A DNA stretch of 64,000 nucleotides, from positions 62,001-126,000 of the forward strand of contig NZ_JARHUI010000006.1 of assembly GCF_029222925.1 (NCBI RefSeq), in the 5' to 3' direction. A program made the position numbers and the translations under genes. Positions 1 through 9,082 of the stretch are shown here, one piece after another; position 1 is the first letter of the stretch; each line of letters starts with the position of its first letter. The DNA comes from Algoriphagus sp. CAU 1675. Lineage in GTDB: Bacteria > Bacteroidota > Bacteroidia > Cytophagales > Cyclobacteriaceae. The notes beneath the pieces are model-generated. The model saw only the letters and a list, made by a program, of their open reading frames with translations. It had not been told where the DNA came from and did not search any database.

Positions 1-505
1 CTTTGTTAAAATCAAAGCCTTGGTTTTCAGGCCAGTGACTTTCTTCTTCGCCTAAGTGCCATTTCCCGGCAAAAAATGTTTTGTATCCAACCGACTTGAA
101 AGCCTCTGCTAAAGTAATTTCATCCAAAGAAAGATTAGGGTCATAGGTAGCGGGCTTGAGAGGTTTGTTTCGGGTCCAATGACCTTGGATTTCATCTGGC
201 TGCGGAGCACCAAACCAGTCCGTGTTGTATATTTTGGAAGGGTACTTTCCAGTCATAATACTCGCTCGGGTGGGAGAGCATACTGGGGAAGCTGTATATG
301 CCTGTGTAAATTTGATACCTGAGTTAACCAATTTGTCCAAATTGGGAGTTTCATAGAACTCACTTCCAAAACTCCCTAGGTCTGTCCATCCTAAATCATC
401 CACTAAGAAAAAAACCACATTGGGAGATGAGTTTGTTTGTGCTTTAGTTTCTTCGAAACAACCCAAGAAGAGTGAACAAATGGTAATGGAAAGTAAAGTT
501 CTCAT
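1..505 (-). CDS. Sulfatase (type I, formylglycine-dependent), C-terminus beyond window edge
   Basis: This is the first 168 codons of a secreted sulfatase read leftward; the rest lies before base 1. The start ATG is at 505-503. A lipoprotein-type signal peptide is visible (SLFLGC, Cys16 as the lipidated residue). The alkaline-phosphatase-like fold begins with PNVVFFLVDDLGW (metal-binding DD at 36-37). The sulfatase signature CSPTR has its catalytic Cys at residue 76, the residue oxidised to formylglycine. GKWHLG follows near residue 150. Type I sulfatases remove sulfate esters from sugars. The gene is divergent from the GH128-like gene and close to two more sulfatases, so it probably belongs to the same polysaccharide utilisation locus and desulfates the same glycan in the periplasm. 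The sulfatase subfamily cannot be judged from this part. Confidence 0.93.
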   Translation of the reverse strand, partial: MRTLLSITICSLFLGCFEETKAQTNSSPNVVFFLVDDLGWTDLGSFGSEFYETPNLDKLVNSGIKFTQAYTASPVCSPTRASIMTGKYPSKIYNTDWFGAPQPDEIQGHWTRNKPLKPATYDPNLSLDEITLAEAFKSVGYKTFFAGKWHLGEEESHWPENQGFDFNK

Positions 506-583
506 TTTTATCCAGGTCTTATTTTCCGAATACTACAGCACCTTTTTTTAAAAATCCAATTCACAGATTCCGAATGTGACAAT

Positions 584-620
584 CAGAATGATTTGACTCT
601 TCTTTTGAATGAATTCACCC
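584..620 (+). promoter_or_regulatory. Putative PUL-regulator operator A (21-bp-spaced direct repeat)
   Basis: Two 16-bp copies, CAGAATGATTTGACTC (584-599) and TTGAATGAATTCACCC (605-620), start exactly 21 bp apart. They match the strongest form TTGATTGATTTGCCCC at 11 and 12 of 16 positions. The pair lies between the divergent sulfatase and the GH128-like gene. No TAnnTTTG box stands 22 bp downstream, unlike the three other copies. It could be an auxiliary site or serve the sulfatase promoter. The binding protein is inferred. Confidence 0.45.
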
Positions 621-681
621 ATAAGACAAGCCCTGTCAAGCCGGACTTCCTTTTTGTTTTTTTTGCTTAAAGATTAAAAAT

Positions 682-718
682 AAGACAGATAAGGCTAGTG
701 GGTTGATCGATTTGCCCC
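682..718 (+). promoter_or_regulatory. Putative PUL-regulator operator B upstream of the GH128-like gene
   Basis: The right copy TTGATCGATTTGCCCC (703-718) is close to the best form of the motif. A weaker copy, AAGACAGATAAGGCTA (682-697), stands exactly 21 bp upstream and keeps mainly the GA..GAT..G.C positions. The site ends 22 bp before a perfect TAnnTTTG box at 741-748, so it covers the -35 area, as expected for an activator. Confidence 0.5.
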
Positions 719-740
719 CATGAAAGCGAAGGGTCCATTC

Positions 741-748
741 TAGTTTTG
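741..748 (+). promoter_or_regulatory. Bacteroidota -7 box for the GH128-like gene
   Basis: TAGTTTTG is a full match to TAnnTTTG, the -7 element of the Bacteroidota housekeeping sigma factor. Transcription would start near 755, about 30 nt before the ATG at 786. No good -33 TTG is seen; operator B takes its place, which fits activator-dependent expression. Confidence 0.55.
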
Positions 749-785
749 CATCAATAGATTCTGTGCAAACAAACCCAAAAAGACC

Positions 786-3700
786 ATGAATAAACTTTAC
801 TTAAACTTATTAGTGGTATCGATGATTTTTCTTTGCTGGCTTGGGATAAGCTTTCATGCTTTGGCGATTGAGCAGCAAGGGGATCCATGTAATTCTTCTG
901 CCAAATATCTTTATTGGACAGGAGAAGTAAATACTGATTTTTTTAATGAAAACAATTGGAGAGAGTCTGTTCAAATCCCAAACCCTCCCGCAGAGGGTAG
1001 CGAATCCAGTTCGGTTTGTCTACCCGGTGCCAATAAAAAACCTTACACCATTTGCCCCAATGTCCCTGACTTGGCTAAGGACAAAAAACCAGGTTCAGGA
1101 ACAATTGATCCGGGCAAGCCGATTGGCATGAATTTGATCATTTCAGGTGCCCAAGTGGAGGCGAATGGAGAAATCATTTTTGCCTGTGCTGAGAAGGGAA
1201 TGACTTTGGTAAATAGCTTGCTTGAGGCAGGGCAGATTTCCCAGGGAGTAGTCTCTTTGGACGGGGAAAGTACAGTTAAAACGGGAGGGGAATCCTTGTC
1301 TTCAACTTTGATCTTCAATTTTCTAGATGCCGCTTCTTGGGTTTACCTGAAGCAGATCAATCCTCAGGAATTACAATCCCAATTGGGGCAAATTTACGTC
1401 AACCATACTGTTGGGATTCCCGGTGGTAATTTCCGAACTCAGCAATATTATCAAAAAGGTGCTGTGATTCGTCCGCTGGATAGCGGTTATGCTCCGCTTC
1501 AGGTTTTTTCCAGCTTGGCTTTTCAAGGCACCCCTGCTTCAGTGGGAGAAGATCTGATTTATCGTGGGAGTTCAATTCCTACGGGTGACAATTCGGTTCG
1601 GTCCTTTGTGCTGAAACGAGGTTTTATGGCCACTTTTGCAAATAACTCTGACGGTACGGGAAAAAGCAAAGTCTATATAGCTTCTGAAAAAGATCTGGAG
1701 GTAGATGCTTTGCCAGCTGCCCTGCAAGGAAATGTGAGCTTTATTCGAGTTGTACCTTGGAACTGGGTGACTAAAAAAGGGACCGGTTTCAGCTTTCCTG
1801 AATTGGATGCAGGTTGGTTTTACAATTGGAATCTGACCGGGATTTCTTATCCCAATTATGATTATGTACCGATGGCATGGGGTGCAGGAGGTGCTTCCCC
1901 AGCCAATGTCCAATCCATGATCAGTAAAAAGTCCACCACCCATGTGCTGGGCTTCAATGAGTCTGACAATTGTAATGGTGAATCAGGTCAGTATAATAAT
2001 CTTTGCCAGCCTGCCGTAGCAGTTGCCTATTATGAAAATCTAATGGCAACGGGTGTCCGTTTGGGCTCTCCAGCGCCTCGGGAAAACGGCCCGACTGGGT
2101 GGTTGTTGGAATTCAACCAAATCGCCAAGCAGCGAGATGTACGCTTTGACTTTGTGGCGGTGCACTGGTATGACTGGGCGAGCAATCCTGCAAATACCCC
2201 CAATGCTGATCCTCAGCAGATTTTCAATCGATTCAAAGCCTACCTTGAAAACGTGTATCGAATCTATCAACTTCCGATTTGGATCACCGAATTCAATGCC
2301 AATCCAAACCGAGGAAATGCGATTCAGGAGGGCTTTTTGAAGTTGGCATTGCCTTATTTGGAAAGTTTGGATTATGTTGAGCGCTATGCGTATTTCCAGC
2401 CAAATCCTGCAAATGCCAGTTCCCAAAACAATCCCGAAAAGTCTGATTACCGGGATGCTGAAGGAAACCTGACCAATATAGGTCAATTGTATTTGGCCCA
2501 TGAGTCCACCCCTTCGATCCCGATGGAGACTTATGCTGCACCGAATAACCTCGAAGGAATGGACCTGCCCTTCCTCCAAAAGCCTGTGAATTCATTGGTT
2601 TTTGAAGCAGAATGTGGCAACTATCTAGGCAATCAGTGGGATATTCTCATAGATGAAACTGCCTCAAATGGCATGTATATAAAAGGTAATTCCCAAAAGG
2701 AAGGTGCCGGTCCGATCGCCAAGCAAGTTCATTTTGAATTTGATCTTGCCGAAGCAAGCCAGTACCGGATATGGATCAGGGCTAAAAATACAGGAGAAAA
2801 TGCTGCCATTCGAATTGCAGTGGATGGTAAAGACCTGGAGCAGATTGCTCCGTTCAATGCTGCATCCTTCACTTGGTTTCAGGTTCCTCGGTTTTACGAT
2901 TTGGGAATCGGGACTCACCGTTTGACCATCGAGTTTCCGAACACCAATATGCTCCTCGATCAAGTTGTTCTTTTAAATGGCCCATCGGATTTGGAGCAAG
3001 CGGTACAAGCGGGAGGGGCATGCCAACCCTCAGACCTAAGATGGGGAATTACCCAAACAGATCTTATAGAGTTTTATGAAGCAGAAGTGGCTGAATTAGG
3101 GCTTTGGTGGGAAATTCAAGCTGCCCAAAGCGCCCGAGGAGGCCTTTTCTCCCAATCCATCGAGGGACAGAAATCATTGGCAGAGGCTCCTGGATCAAAG
3201 GGGGTGTTGACATTCAATGTGGAAGTGCCCGAAGCTGATGAATATGAGCTTTGGGCAAAAATCCAAGCCTACGAGAATGAGGATTTCAGTCTTTGGGTTT
3301 CAGTAGATGGAGAGCCTTTCCGCAAGTGGGATGGCTTGAAAAATGAGCTTTTTGAGTGGTATTGGAAGAAGGTGTTTCATAGTTATGAGGGAGAGGAACG
3401 TATTTTCTCCTATTTCTTAACCGCTGGTTCTCATGAAATTCGTATGGCAGTATCCAGCGGTAATGTTCCCGTAGACCGAATTGCGATAGCCAGCAAAGGA
3501 AAGCTACCAGAGGAAACCGATCCCAACGTAATCTTCGTGAAGGAAAACCTGGAGTTTGAAGCGGAGCATGCTACAATTTTGGGGACTGCGAAAATCGTTG
3601 ATTGTGGATCCTCCTCCAACGGACAGCAAGTAAATATGGGAAATGTCAATTCCAACGGAGTGAGGTTTGACCAGATCATAGCCCAGGAATCGGGAAGCTA

Positions 3701-4655
3701 TATCTTAAATGTGTCCTATATGAGTGCAGTGACCAGGAGTTTCCGACTTATTGTAAATGGTCAGATTCTCGGTCAGCAAACGGTTCAATCTTCCGGCGCT
3801 TGGTGTTTTGGCGGAGGGTCTCCAGCAGATTATCAAGTTGAGATTACTCTTCAAAAAGGTGTCAATGTGATTGATATTACTCCTTTTAATGGAGATGCCC
3901 CATTCATAGATAAAATCAAATTGGAAAAGGCTTCGTTTGCAGGGGTTTCTTTGGAAGCGGAGCTGGCGGAATTAATAGGAAGTAATACTCTGGTGAATTG
4001 TGCCTCTGCCTCAAACAGTCAAATGATCAATATGGGATCAAATGTATCGAATGGGGTCAGATTCTCGGGAATTAATGTGCCTTTTGCTGGCAGATACCAA
4101 GTAGAAATTCATTATATGTCAGCAGTGGATCGTATTCTTCGCTATTCTGTAAATGGAGGTGAATTTGTCAATGAGTCTTTTCAGGATTCTGGCGAGTGGT
4201 GCTTTAATGGGGGGCAGACCAATGTGAAAACCATTGAGCTTGACTTCACGCAGGGCAATAATGTTTTGGAATTTAGGCCGACTGGAACCGCATCCCCAAT
4301 ATTAGATAAGATTGTAATCAAAACTGTAGGGGAAGGACAAAATCTCAGAACACTCGAGATTGTCCAATCTGAAGTTTCTTTTGAAGCTGAGTTGAGAGCG
4401 AAAGAGTTTAAAGTTTATCCAAATCCAGTTCAGGTAGGAAATCCCATTGTTTTGGAAATCCCACAACTATTTGACCAAATAGGAGAAGCCTATGTGCAGG
4501 TGACGGACCTAACAGGAAAGGTGATTTATGCTCAAAGCGTAACCGATGGATCTGCGAATGAACTTCAGCTAACTGAAGGCTTGTCCCGAGGGATGTATAT
4601 TGTACTTGTCCAACAGGGACAAATCTGGCAAAGCAAGAAATTGATCGTTCAATAA
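786..4655 (+). CDS. Secreted GH128-like glycoside hydrolase with four CBM6-like modules and T9SS sorting domain
   Basis: The 1289-residue exported enzyme has a signal peptide (about 1-27) and an N-terminal region of unknown role to about 310. A Glyco_hydro_cc/GH128-type catalytic domain follows (about 315-560), with GFNESD (Glu392, expected acid/base), AVHWYDW and WITEFNAN (Glu502, expected nucleophile). Known GH128 enzymes are beta-1,3-glucanases. Four carbohydrate-binding modules of CBM6/35 type start near 605, 765, 920 and 1055; the last two clearly resemble each other (both with MSAV.R and a GxWCF motif), suggesting internal duplication. The tail (about 1205-1289) begins KVYPNPV and ends with SKKLIVQ, a type A T9SS sorting domain, so the protein is probably surface-attached or released. 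It sits beside the PUL regulator and behind its own operator. The substrate is uncertain because sulfatases surround it. Confidence 0.85.
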   Translation: MNKLYLNLLVVSMIFLCWLGISFHALAIEQQGDPCNSSAKYLYWTGEVNTDFFNENNWRESVQIPNPPAEGSESSSVCLPGANKKPYTICPNVPDLAKDKKPGSGTIDPGKPIGMNLIISGAQVEANGEIIFACAEKGMTLVNSLLEAGQISQGVVSLDGESTVKTGGESLSSTLIFNFLDAASWVYLKQINPQELQSQLGQIYVNHTVGIPGGNFRTQQYYQKGAVIRPLDSGYAPLQVFSSLAFQGTPASVGEDLIYRGSSIPTGDNSVRSFVLKRGFMATFANNSDGTGKSKVYIASEKDLEVDALPAALQGNVSFIRVVPWNWVTKKGTGFSFPELDAGWFYNWNLTGISYPNYDYVPMAWGAGGASPANVQSMISKKSTTHVLGFNESDNCNGESGQYNNLCQPAVAVAYYENLMATGVRLGSPAPRENGPTGWLLEFNQIAKQRDVRFDFVAVHWYDWASNPANTPNADPQQIFNRFKAYLENVYRIYQLPIWITEFNANPNRGNAIQEGFLKLALPYLESLDYVERYAYFQPNPANASSQNNPEKSDYRDAEGNLTNIGQLYLAHESTPSIPMETYAAPNNLEGMDLPFLQKPVNSLVFEAECGNYLGNQWDILIDETASNGMYIKGNSQKEGAGPIAKQVHFEFDLAEASQYRIWIRAKNTGENAAIRIAVDGKDLEQIAPFNAASFTWFQVPRFYDLGIGTHRLTIEFPNTNMLLDQVVLLNGPSDLEQAVQAGGACQPSDLRWGITQTDLIEFYEAEVAELGLWWEIQAAQSARGGLFSQSIEGQKSLAEAPGSKGVLTFNVEVPEADEYELWAKIQAYENEDFSLWVSVDGEPFRKWDGLKNELFEWYWKKVFHSYEGEERIFSYFLTAGSHEIRMAVSSGNVPVDRIAIASKGKLPEETDPNVIFVKENLEFEAEHATILGTAKIVDCGSSSNGQQVNMGNVNSNGVRFDQIIAQESGSYILNVSYMSAVTRSFRLIVNGQILGQQTVQSSGAWCFGGGSPADYQVEITLQKGVNVIDITPFNGDAPFIDKIKLEKASFAGVSLEAELAELIGSNTLVNCASASNSQMINMGSNVSNGVRFSGINVPFAGRYQVEIHYMSAVDRILRYSVNGGEFVNESFQDSGEWCFNGGQTNVKTIELDFTQGNNVLEFRPTGTASPILDKIVIKTVGEGQNLRTLEIVQSEVSFEAELRAKEFKVYPNPVQVGNPIVLEIPQLFDQIGEAYVQVTDLTGKVIYAQSVTDGSANELQLTEGLSRGMYIVLVQQGQIWQSKKLIVQ

Positions 4656-4667
4656 TCCAAAAATCAC

Positions 4668-4701
4668 AGGGGTTGTTCCGGGGAGCAACCCCTACTTTTT
4701 T
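4668..4701 (+). terminator. Rho-independent terminator after the GH128-like gene
   Basis: AGGGGTTGTTCC pairs with GGAGCAACCCCT (one G-T pair, tight loop) and is followed by ACTTTTTT. It separates the hydrolase gene from the regulator gene, which has its own promoter region. Confidence 0.8.
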
Positions 4702-4727
4702 ACATCCTGTATTTCTGATCCTGTTGG

Positions 4728-4764
4728 ATGAACTATTTTACCCCTGTTTTGACTGATTTGCCCC
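4728..4764 (+). promoter_or_regulatory. Putative PUL-regulator operator C (autoregulatory)
   Basis: ATGAACTATTTTACCC (4728-4743) and TTGACTGATTTGCCCC (4749-4764) start 21 bp apart and agree at 10 of 16 positions. Exactly 22 bp after the second copy stands TACTTTTA (4787-4794), which lacks only the last G of TAnnTTTG. The arrangement suggests the regulator controls its own gene. Confidence 0.5.
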
Positions 4765-4909
4765 AATTCGAGGATTTAATAAGCATTACTTTTAAACACC
4801 CTGTTTTCTATTCAAATTGCCTTTAATGGTTTAAAACCAGTTGGGACAAATTTGAGTTTTGAAAAAAGATTTAACTTGGTTTTCCCAACTTAACCTCCAT
4901 TTCAGAAAA

Positions 4910-7900
4910 ATGATACGCTTTTCTGCCCTAATCATTTTTTTTTGTATTTACTCTTTGCCTGTATTGGCTTTCCAGGAACATCTGGAAGCTGAATTTTCCA
5001 TTGATGTGCTCAATGTCCGGAGAGGTCTTCTCAGTAACTATGTGACCAAGGTGGTCAGTGATGAATTCAATACCAAGTATTTTGCGACAGAAGGCGGGAT
5101 AACCAAATACGATGGGTATGATTTTACTGGATATCAGCCCAGTCCTGAGTATCCTGGTTTGGAAAATGAGAATATCGAAACTTTATTCAAGGATAGGGAT
5201 AATTTGATATGGATAGGAACCAAAGGTGGAGGAGTTTCTAGGCTGGATCCAAGTAAGAATCAGATTGAATCCTTCAATTCTGCCTTCACTTCTTTTTCCG
5301 AGAAGGCCCTTAGAGTTATTTCCATCAATCAGGGTGATGATGGTAAAATATGGGTAGGAACCTGGAATGAGGGTGTTTTTGTTTTCAACCCCGAAAATGA
5401 GAAAGTTGAAGAGCACTTCAATTTCGATCAGCCCATATACAATATTATTAAGGACCGATTTGGGAATATTTGGTTTTTAGCGGGAACACACCTCTGTAAA
5501 TTTGACCCCTCAGAAAGCCGCTTGATTCGTTTTCAGACAGGAAGAAATCATTATAACTTGATTGAAGATCCAGGTAGGAATAAAATCTGGATGATCGGTA
5601 ATGACCGGAATAAAGCCATTTTGACTGGTTTTGATTTTGAAACTCAAGATTTAGAGCAAAAAGAAACCAATTTCAATGCTCGGTTTATTGTAAGTCTTGG
5701 ATTAGATAGACAGGGAAGAATATGGATCGGGAGTTGGGGAGATGGATTGCATATCAGTGATCCCAATCTGGAGCAATTCAGAAAAGTAAACACAAACCCA
5801 CAGGGTGTTTCCGAGGCAAGTATCAATTATTCGATTATCCTTAGTATTGATTTTGACAAGAATGGGATTGCCTGGTTGGGCACATCCCACGGTGGTGTTT
5901 TAATTCTTTATCCCAATAAAGGTTTTGCTTTTTCTTCCATTAAAGGGCAGGAGAAAACGGTCGACAAAAACATCACCTCGCTTTTGATTTCAAAATCGGG
6001 AAAATCTTATTTTGGAACCTTGGCAGAAGGGCTCTATAGCGCTTCATCTGAGGAAGGCTTTAAGGAAGTCAGTCAAGTAGTCAAATCAAAGATTCACACG
6101 ATTTATGAATCTGGAGATTTTCTTTTTGTAGGGACAGGAAATGGTCTTTATGTGGTGAAGCAAGGAGACTTTTTAAATTCAAAACTTTATTTCCCTAACC
6201 AAAAGATTACTTCTGTTCTAAGGGATTCTAAAAACAGACTTTGGGTTGGTACACAGCAGTCGGGTTTGAAAATGGTTGAATTTTCACAGTATCCCAACCT
6301 GAACGAATGGATTGTTTTTGATGAAAAAAGCAAAGACAATCCATTGGAAAACAACCGGATCAGTCAGATAAAAGAAGGAAGGAACGGGGAAATCTGGATT
6401 GGGACCTACTCGGGAATCAATCGCTTCGATGAGGAGAAAGGTAAGGTGTTAGACCATCGGGAGGTACTTGGAGATCAATTGCCTAGCCCTATTATCAACG
6501 ATTTGTTTGTCAAAGGGGATACGCTTTTCCTTGGGACTCCAAATGGACTCTCGAAGCTTTTATCATCCCAAGATCGGCTACACCTACTCGATTTTTTTGA
6601 TAAGGATGACGGTTTGAACCATGATTTTATCTGTGCCATCGAGGAAGATGCACATGGAGATCTTTGGATCAGCACTACAACCACTGTCAGCAAATTCCAG
6701 TCAGGTTTGAAAAACTTCATCAACTATGATAGGGAGGATGGGGTTCTAGTGAATTCTTTTCACACCGGGTCTTCCTTCAAGGATGAAAGGGGGAATATTT
6801 ATTTTGGAGGGTCCAATGGAATGATTTCTTTCTTTCCGGACAGTATCACAGAGAACTTCAATGTACCTGAGGTAGTGCTTACAAAATTGATCGTAAACAA
6901 CGAAGTCCTGCAGGTGGGAGATGAGGTGAACGGGCACGTCATTTTGGAGAAATCGATCCAAAACACTGAAAGTATCGTTCTGGATTATTCCCAAAATCAT
7001 CTTTCGCTTTCTTTTGCCGCCAATGATTTTTTGGGGGCGGATAATATTTCGTATTCCTATCGATTGGTAGGGATCAATGAGGATTGGGTCAATTTGGGAC
7101 GTCTCAATCAGATCAGTTTCACGGGACTTTCCTGGGGGGAATATGAATTATTGCTTCGAGCTAGCAGAAATAATCAGGATTGGAGTCCCGTCAGAAGAGT
7201 AATGATTCAAATTCAAGCTCCGCCCTGGTTATCATGGTATGCATTTGTATTCTATATTCTTTTGGCGGTCGGAATATTGACCCTGTTTAGATATATATCC
7301 ATCAGACAGGCAAGGCTTCGCGCTGCTCTTCAGGTTATCCAGATTGAAAAGCAAAAGGAACATGAGCTCAACGAGGCAAAAATTACCTTTTTCACCAATA
7401 TTTCCCATGAGTTCCGGACTCCGTTGACTTTGATATTGAGTCCAGTCACTGAGCTATTGGAGCAATATGACCTGAAGGAGTCGATTCGCGAAAAATTACT
7501 GCTGGTGGAATCGAATGGTAAGCGAATGCTGAGGCTGATTAATCAATTGTTGGATTTCCGAAAGTCTGAGCATGGACTTTTGAAGCTGAATAAAACCTAC
7601 TCGGACTTTATAGGTTTTGCAAAAGAAGTATTTCTTAGTTTTCATAATTTGGCCCATAAAAATCAGATCGAATACCATTTTGAGTCGGAGGTTGAGACTT
7701 TTTCCATTGAGTTCGATCGCAACCAAATGGAAATTGTACTTTATAATTTGCTTTCGAATGCCTTTAAATACACCAAGGAGAAAGGAAAAATTACCTTGAA
7801 GATTCGATGTGATCATGAATACCTAACAGTGACTGTATCTGATTCTGGCATCGGAATGGGGCCTGAAGAAGTGGAAAAGGTTTTTGACAGGTTCTATCAG

Positions 7901-8935
7901 GTTCAAAACTCAGAGACAGCCAATCTATCGGGAAGTGGTATAGGTCTGGCCTTTTCCAAGAATATAGTGGATCTCCATGAAGGAGAAATCAAAATCTACA
8001 GTTCCAAGGGAGTCGGTACCGAGGTGAAAATTCTTTTCCCATTGGAGGATGTCCAAGATGAATATGAAGGAAAGGATTCGCTCGAAGAATTGAGTCTTGA
8101 TTTTATACAAGATGAATCTTTGGAGGAAAAAATGAACCTTCAGATCGAGTCGAATCCAAAAGCCGCGACTATTTTGATTGCAGATGATAATGAAGACATT
8201 CGGAGATATCTCCGAAATCTTCTGGAGGAGAAATACCATGTTCTGGAAGCATGTGATGGTTTGGCTGCTTTGGAATTGATCAATAAAACACTGCCAGATG
8301 TAGTTATAAGTGATGTAATGATGCCGCAAATGGACGGAATCAAGCTTTGTGAAGTTCTCAAAAGCCAGATTACAACTTCACATATTCCGGTGATTTTGCT
8401 TACCGCCCGAACCTCCTTGGCTTACGAAATGGAGGGACTTAAAACAGGAGCGGAAGATTACATTACCAAGCCTTTCAATCCGGGCATAGTCAAGACCCGA
8501 ATTTCCAATATTCTTGAAAATAGATCCAAACTTCGGGAATACTACCAGAACAAGGTACGGTTTGAACCTGATTCCCAACAGATCGCTGAAGATGATATTG
8601 ATGCCCAGTTTATAGAAAAGGCAATTCAATTGGTCAATGAGAATCTTCAGGACGAAAGTTTTGGTATTGAAACGATGGTTGAAAAGCTATTTATGAGTCA
8701 ATCCACTCTATTTAGGAAGATCAAATCCTTAACAGGGCTTTCCATTACAGGATTTATCCGTTCGGTTAGATTGAAAAATGCAGCTCAAATTATCCTTCAA
8801 AGCAATATGAAACTGAGTCAGGTTGCCTTGGAAGTTGGGTTTAACGATTACAAACACTTCAAGAAATCTTTTCAGCAGCAGTTTGGCTGTCTACCTTCGG
8901 AATATAAGGCGCTAATGCTTCAAAAGACTGATTAA
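4910..8935 (+). CDS. Hybrid two-component system sensor/regulator (HTCS) of the PUL
   Basis: A single chain does sensing, phosphotransfer and DNA binding. From the ATG at 4910 (1341 residues) it has a signal peptide, a periplasmic region of two-component propeller repeats (repeated IWIGT/LWVGT motifs, about 30-670), a Y_Y_Y domain (to about 770), one membrane helix (about 778-800) and a histidine kinase with phospho-acceptor His833 in NISHEFRTP. The ATPase part has an N box (NLLSNAFKYT) and glycine boxes DSGIGMG and GSGIGLAF. A receiver domain follows, with Asp1135 in VVISDVMMP and a conserved KP lysine, then a C-terminal AraC-type helix-turn-helix. A TTG 17 codons upstream (4859) is possible; I prefer the ATG because it starts a clean signal peptide. 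Known HTCS proteins bind an oligosaccharide of the target glycan and activate the PUL, which fits its place between the hydrolase and susC. Confidence 0.95.
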   Translation: MIRFSALIIFFCIYSLPVLAFQEHLEAEFSIDVLNVRRGLLSNYVTKVVSDEFNTKYFATEGGITKYDGYDFTGYQPSPEYPGLENENIETLFKDRDNLIWIGTKGGGVSRLDPSKNQIESFNSAFTSFSEKALRVISINQGDDGKIWVGTWNEGVFVFNPENEKVEEHFNFDQPIYNIIKDRFGNIWFLAGTHLCKFDPSESRLIRFQTGRNHYNLIEDPGRNKIWMIGNDRNKAILTGFDFETQDLEQKETNFNARFIVSLGLDRQGRIWIGSWGDGLHISDPNLEQFRKVNTNPQGVSEASINYSIILSIDFDKNGIAWLGTSHGGVLILYPNKGFAFSSIKGQEKTVDKNITSLLISKSGKSYFGTLAEGLYSASSEEGFKEVSQVVKSKIHTIYESGDFLFVGTGNGLYVVKQGDFLNSKLYFPNQKITSVLRDSKNRLWVGTQQSGLKMVEFSQYPNLNEWIVFDEKSKDNPLENNRISQIKEGRNGEIWIGTYSGINRFDEEKGKVLDHREVLGDQLPSPIINDLFVKGDTLFLGTPNGLSKLLSSQDRLHLLDFFDKDDGLNHDFICAIEEDAHGDLWISTTTTVSKFQSGLKNFINYDREDGVLVNSFHTGSSFKDERGNIYFGGSNGMISFFPDSITENFNVPEVVLTKLIVNNEVLQVGDEVNGHVILEKSIQNTESIVLDYSQNHLSLSFAANDFLGADNISYSYRLVGINEDWVNLGRLNQISFTGLSWGEYELLLRASRNNQDWSPVRRVMIQIQAPPWLSWYAFVFYILLAVGILTLFRYISIRQARLRAALQVIQIEKQKEHELNEAKITFFTNISHEFRTPLTLILSPVTELLEQYDLKESIREKLLLVESNGKRMLRLINQLLDFRKSEHGLLKLNKTYSDFIGFAKEVFLSFHNLAHKNQIEYHFESEVETFSIEFDRNQMEIVLYNLLSNAFKYTKEKGKITLKIRCDHEYLTVTVSDSGIGMGPEEVEKVFDRFYQVQNSETANLSGSGIGLAFSKNIVDLHEGEIKIYSSKGVGTEVKILFPLEDVQDEYEGKDSLEELSLDFIQDESLEEKMNLQIESNPKAATILIADDNEDIRRYLRNLLEEKYHVLEACDGLAALELINKTLPDVVISDVMMPQMDGIKLCEVLKSQITTSHIPVILLTARTSLAYEMEGLKTGAEDYITKPFNPGIVKTRISNILENRSKLREYYQNKVRFEPDSQQIAEDDIDAQFIEKAIQLVNENLQDESFGIETMVEKLFMSQSTLFRKIKSLTGLSITGFIRSVRLKNAAQIILQSNMKLSQVALEVGFNDYKHFKKSFQQQFGCLPSEYKALMLQKTD

Positions 8936-8976
8936 ATATGGCTAGAGGACCGATTCATAAGGTTTTTTTTCCATAA

Positions 8977-9013
8977 TTGATTGATTTGTCCTTCCTTTTG
9001 ATTGATTCATCCC
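8977..9013 (+). promoter_or_regulatory. Putative PUL-regulator operator D upstream of susC
   Basis: This is the clearest copy: TTGATTGATTTGTCCT (8977-8992) and TTGATTGATTCATCCC (8998-9013), with identical first ten bases and starts 21 bp apart, two helical turns. Exactly 22 bp downstream stands AAACTTTG (9036-9043), matching TAnnTTTG except for the first base. Transcription would begin near 9050, 33 nt before the preferred susC ATG. A direct repeat with two-turn spacing suits a dimer of AraC-type DNA-binding domains. Confidence 0.6.
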
Positions 9014-9082
9014 CCCATTTTTTAAAGGGAAAAGCAAACTTTGGGTTAGTTGAAATTAGTAATAACCCAAAAAATTCCTTTC

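Noticed and set aside
4859..4909. TTG 4859 as start of the HTCS gene
   Set aside because: It adds a charged 17-residue stretch before a complete signal peptide. It remains possible but is less likely than ATG 4910.
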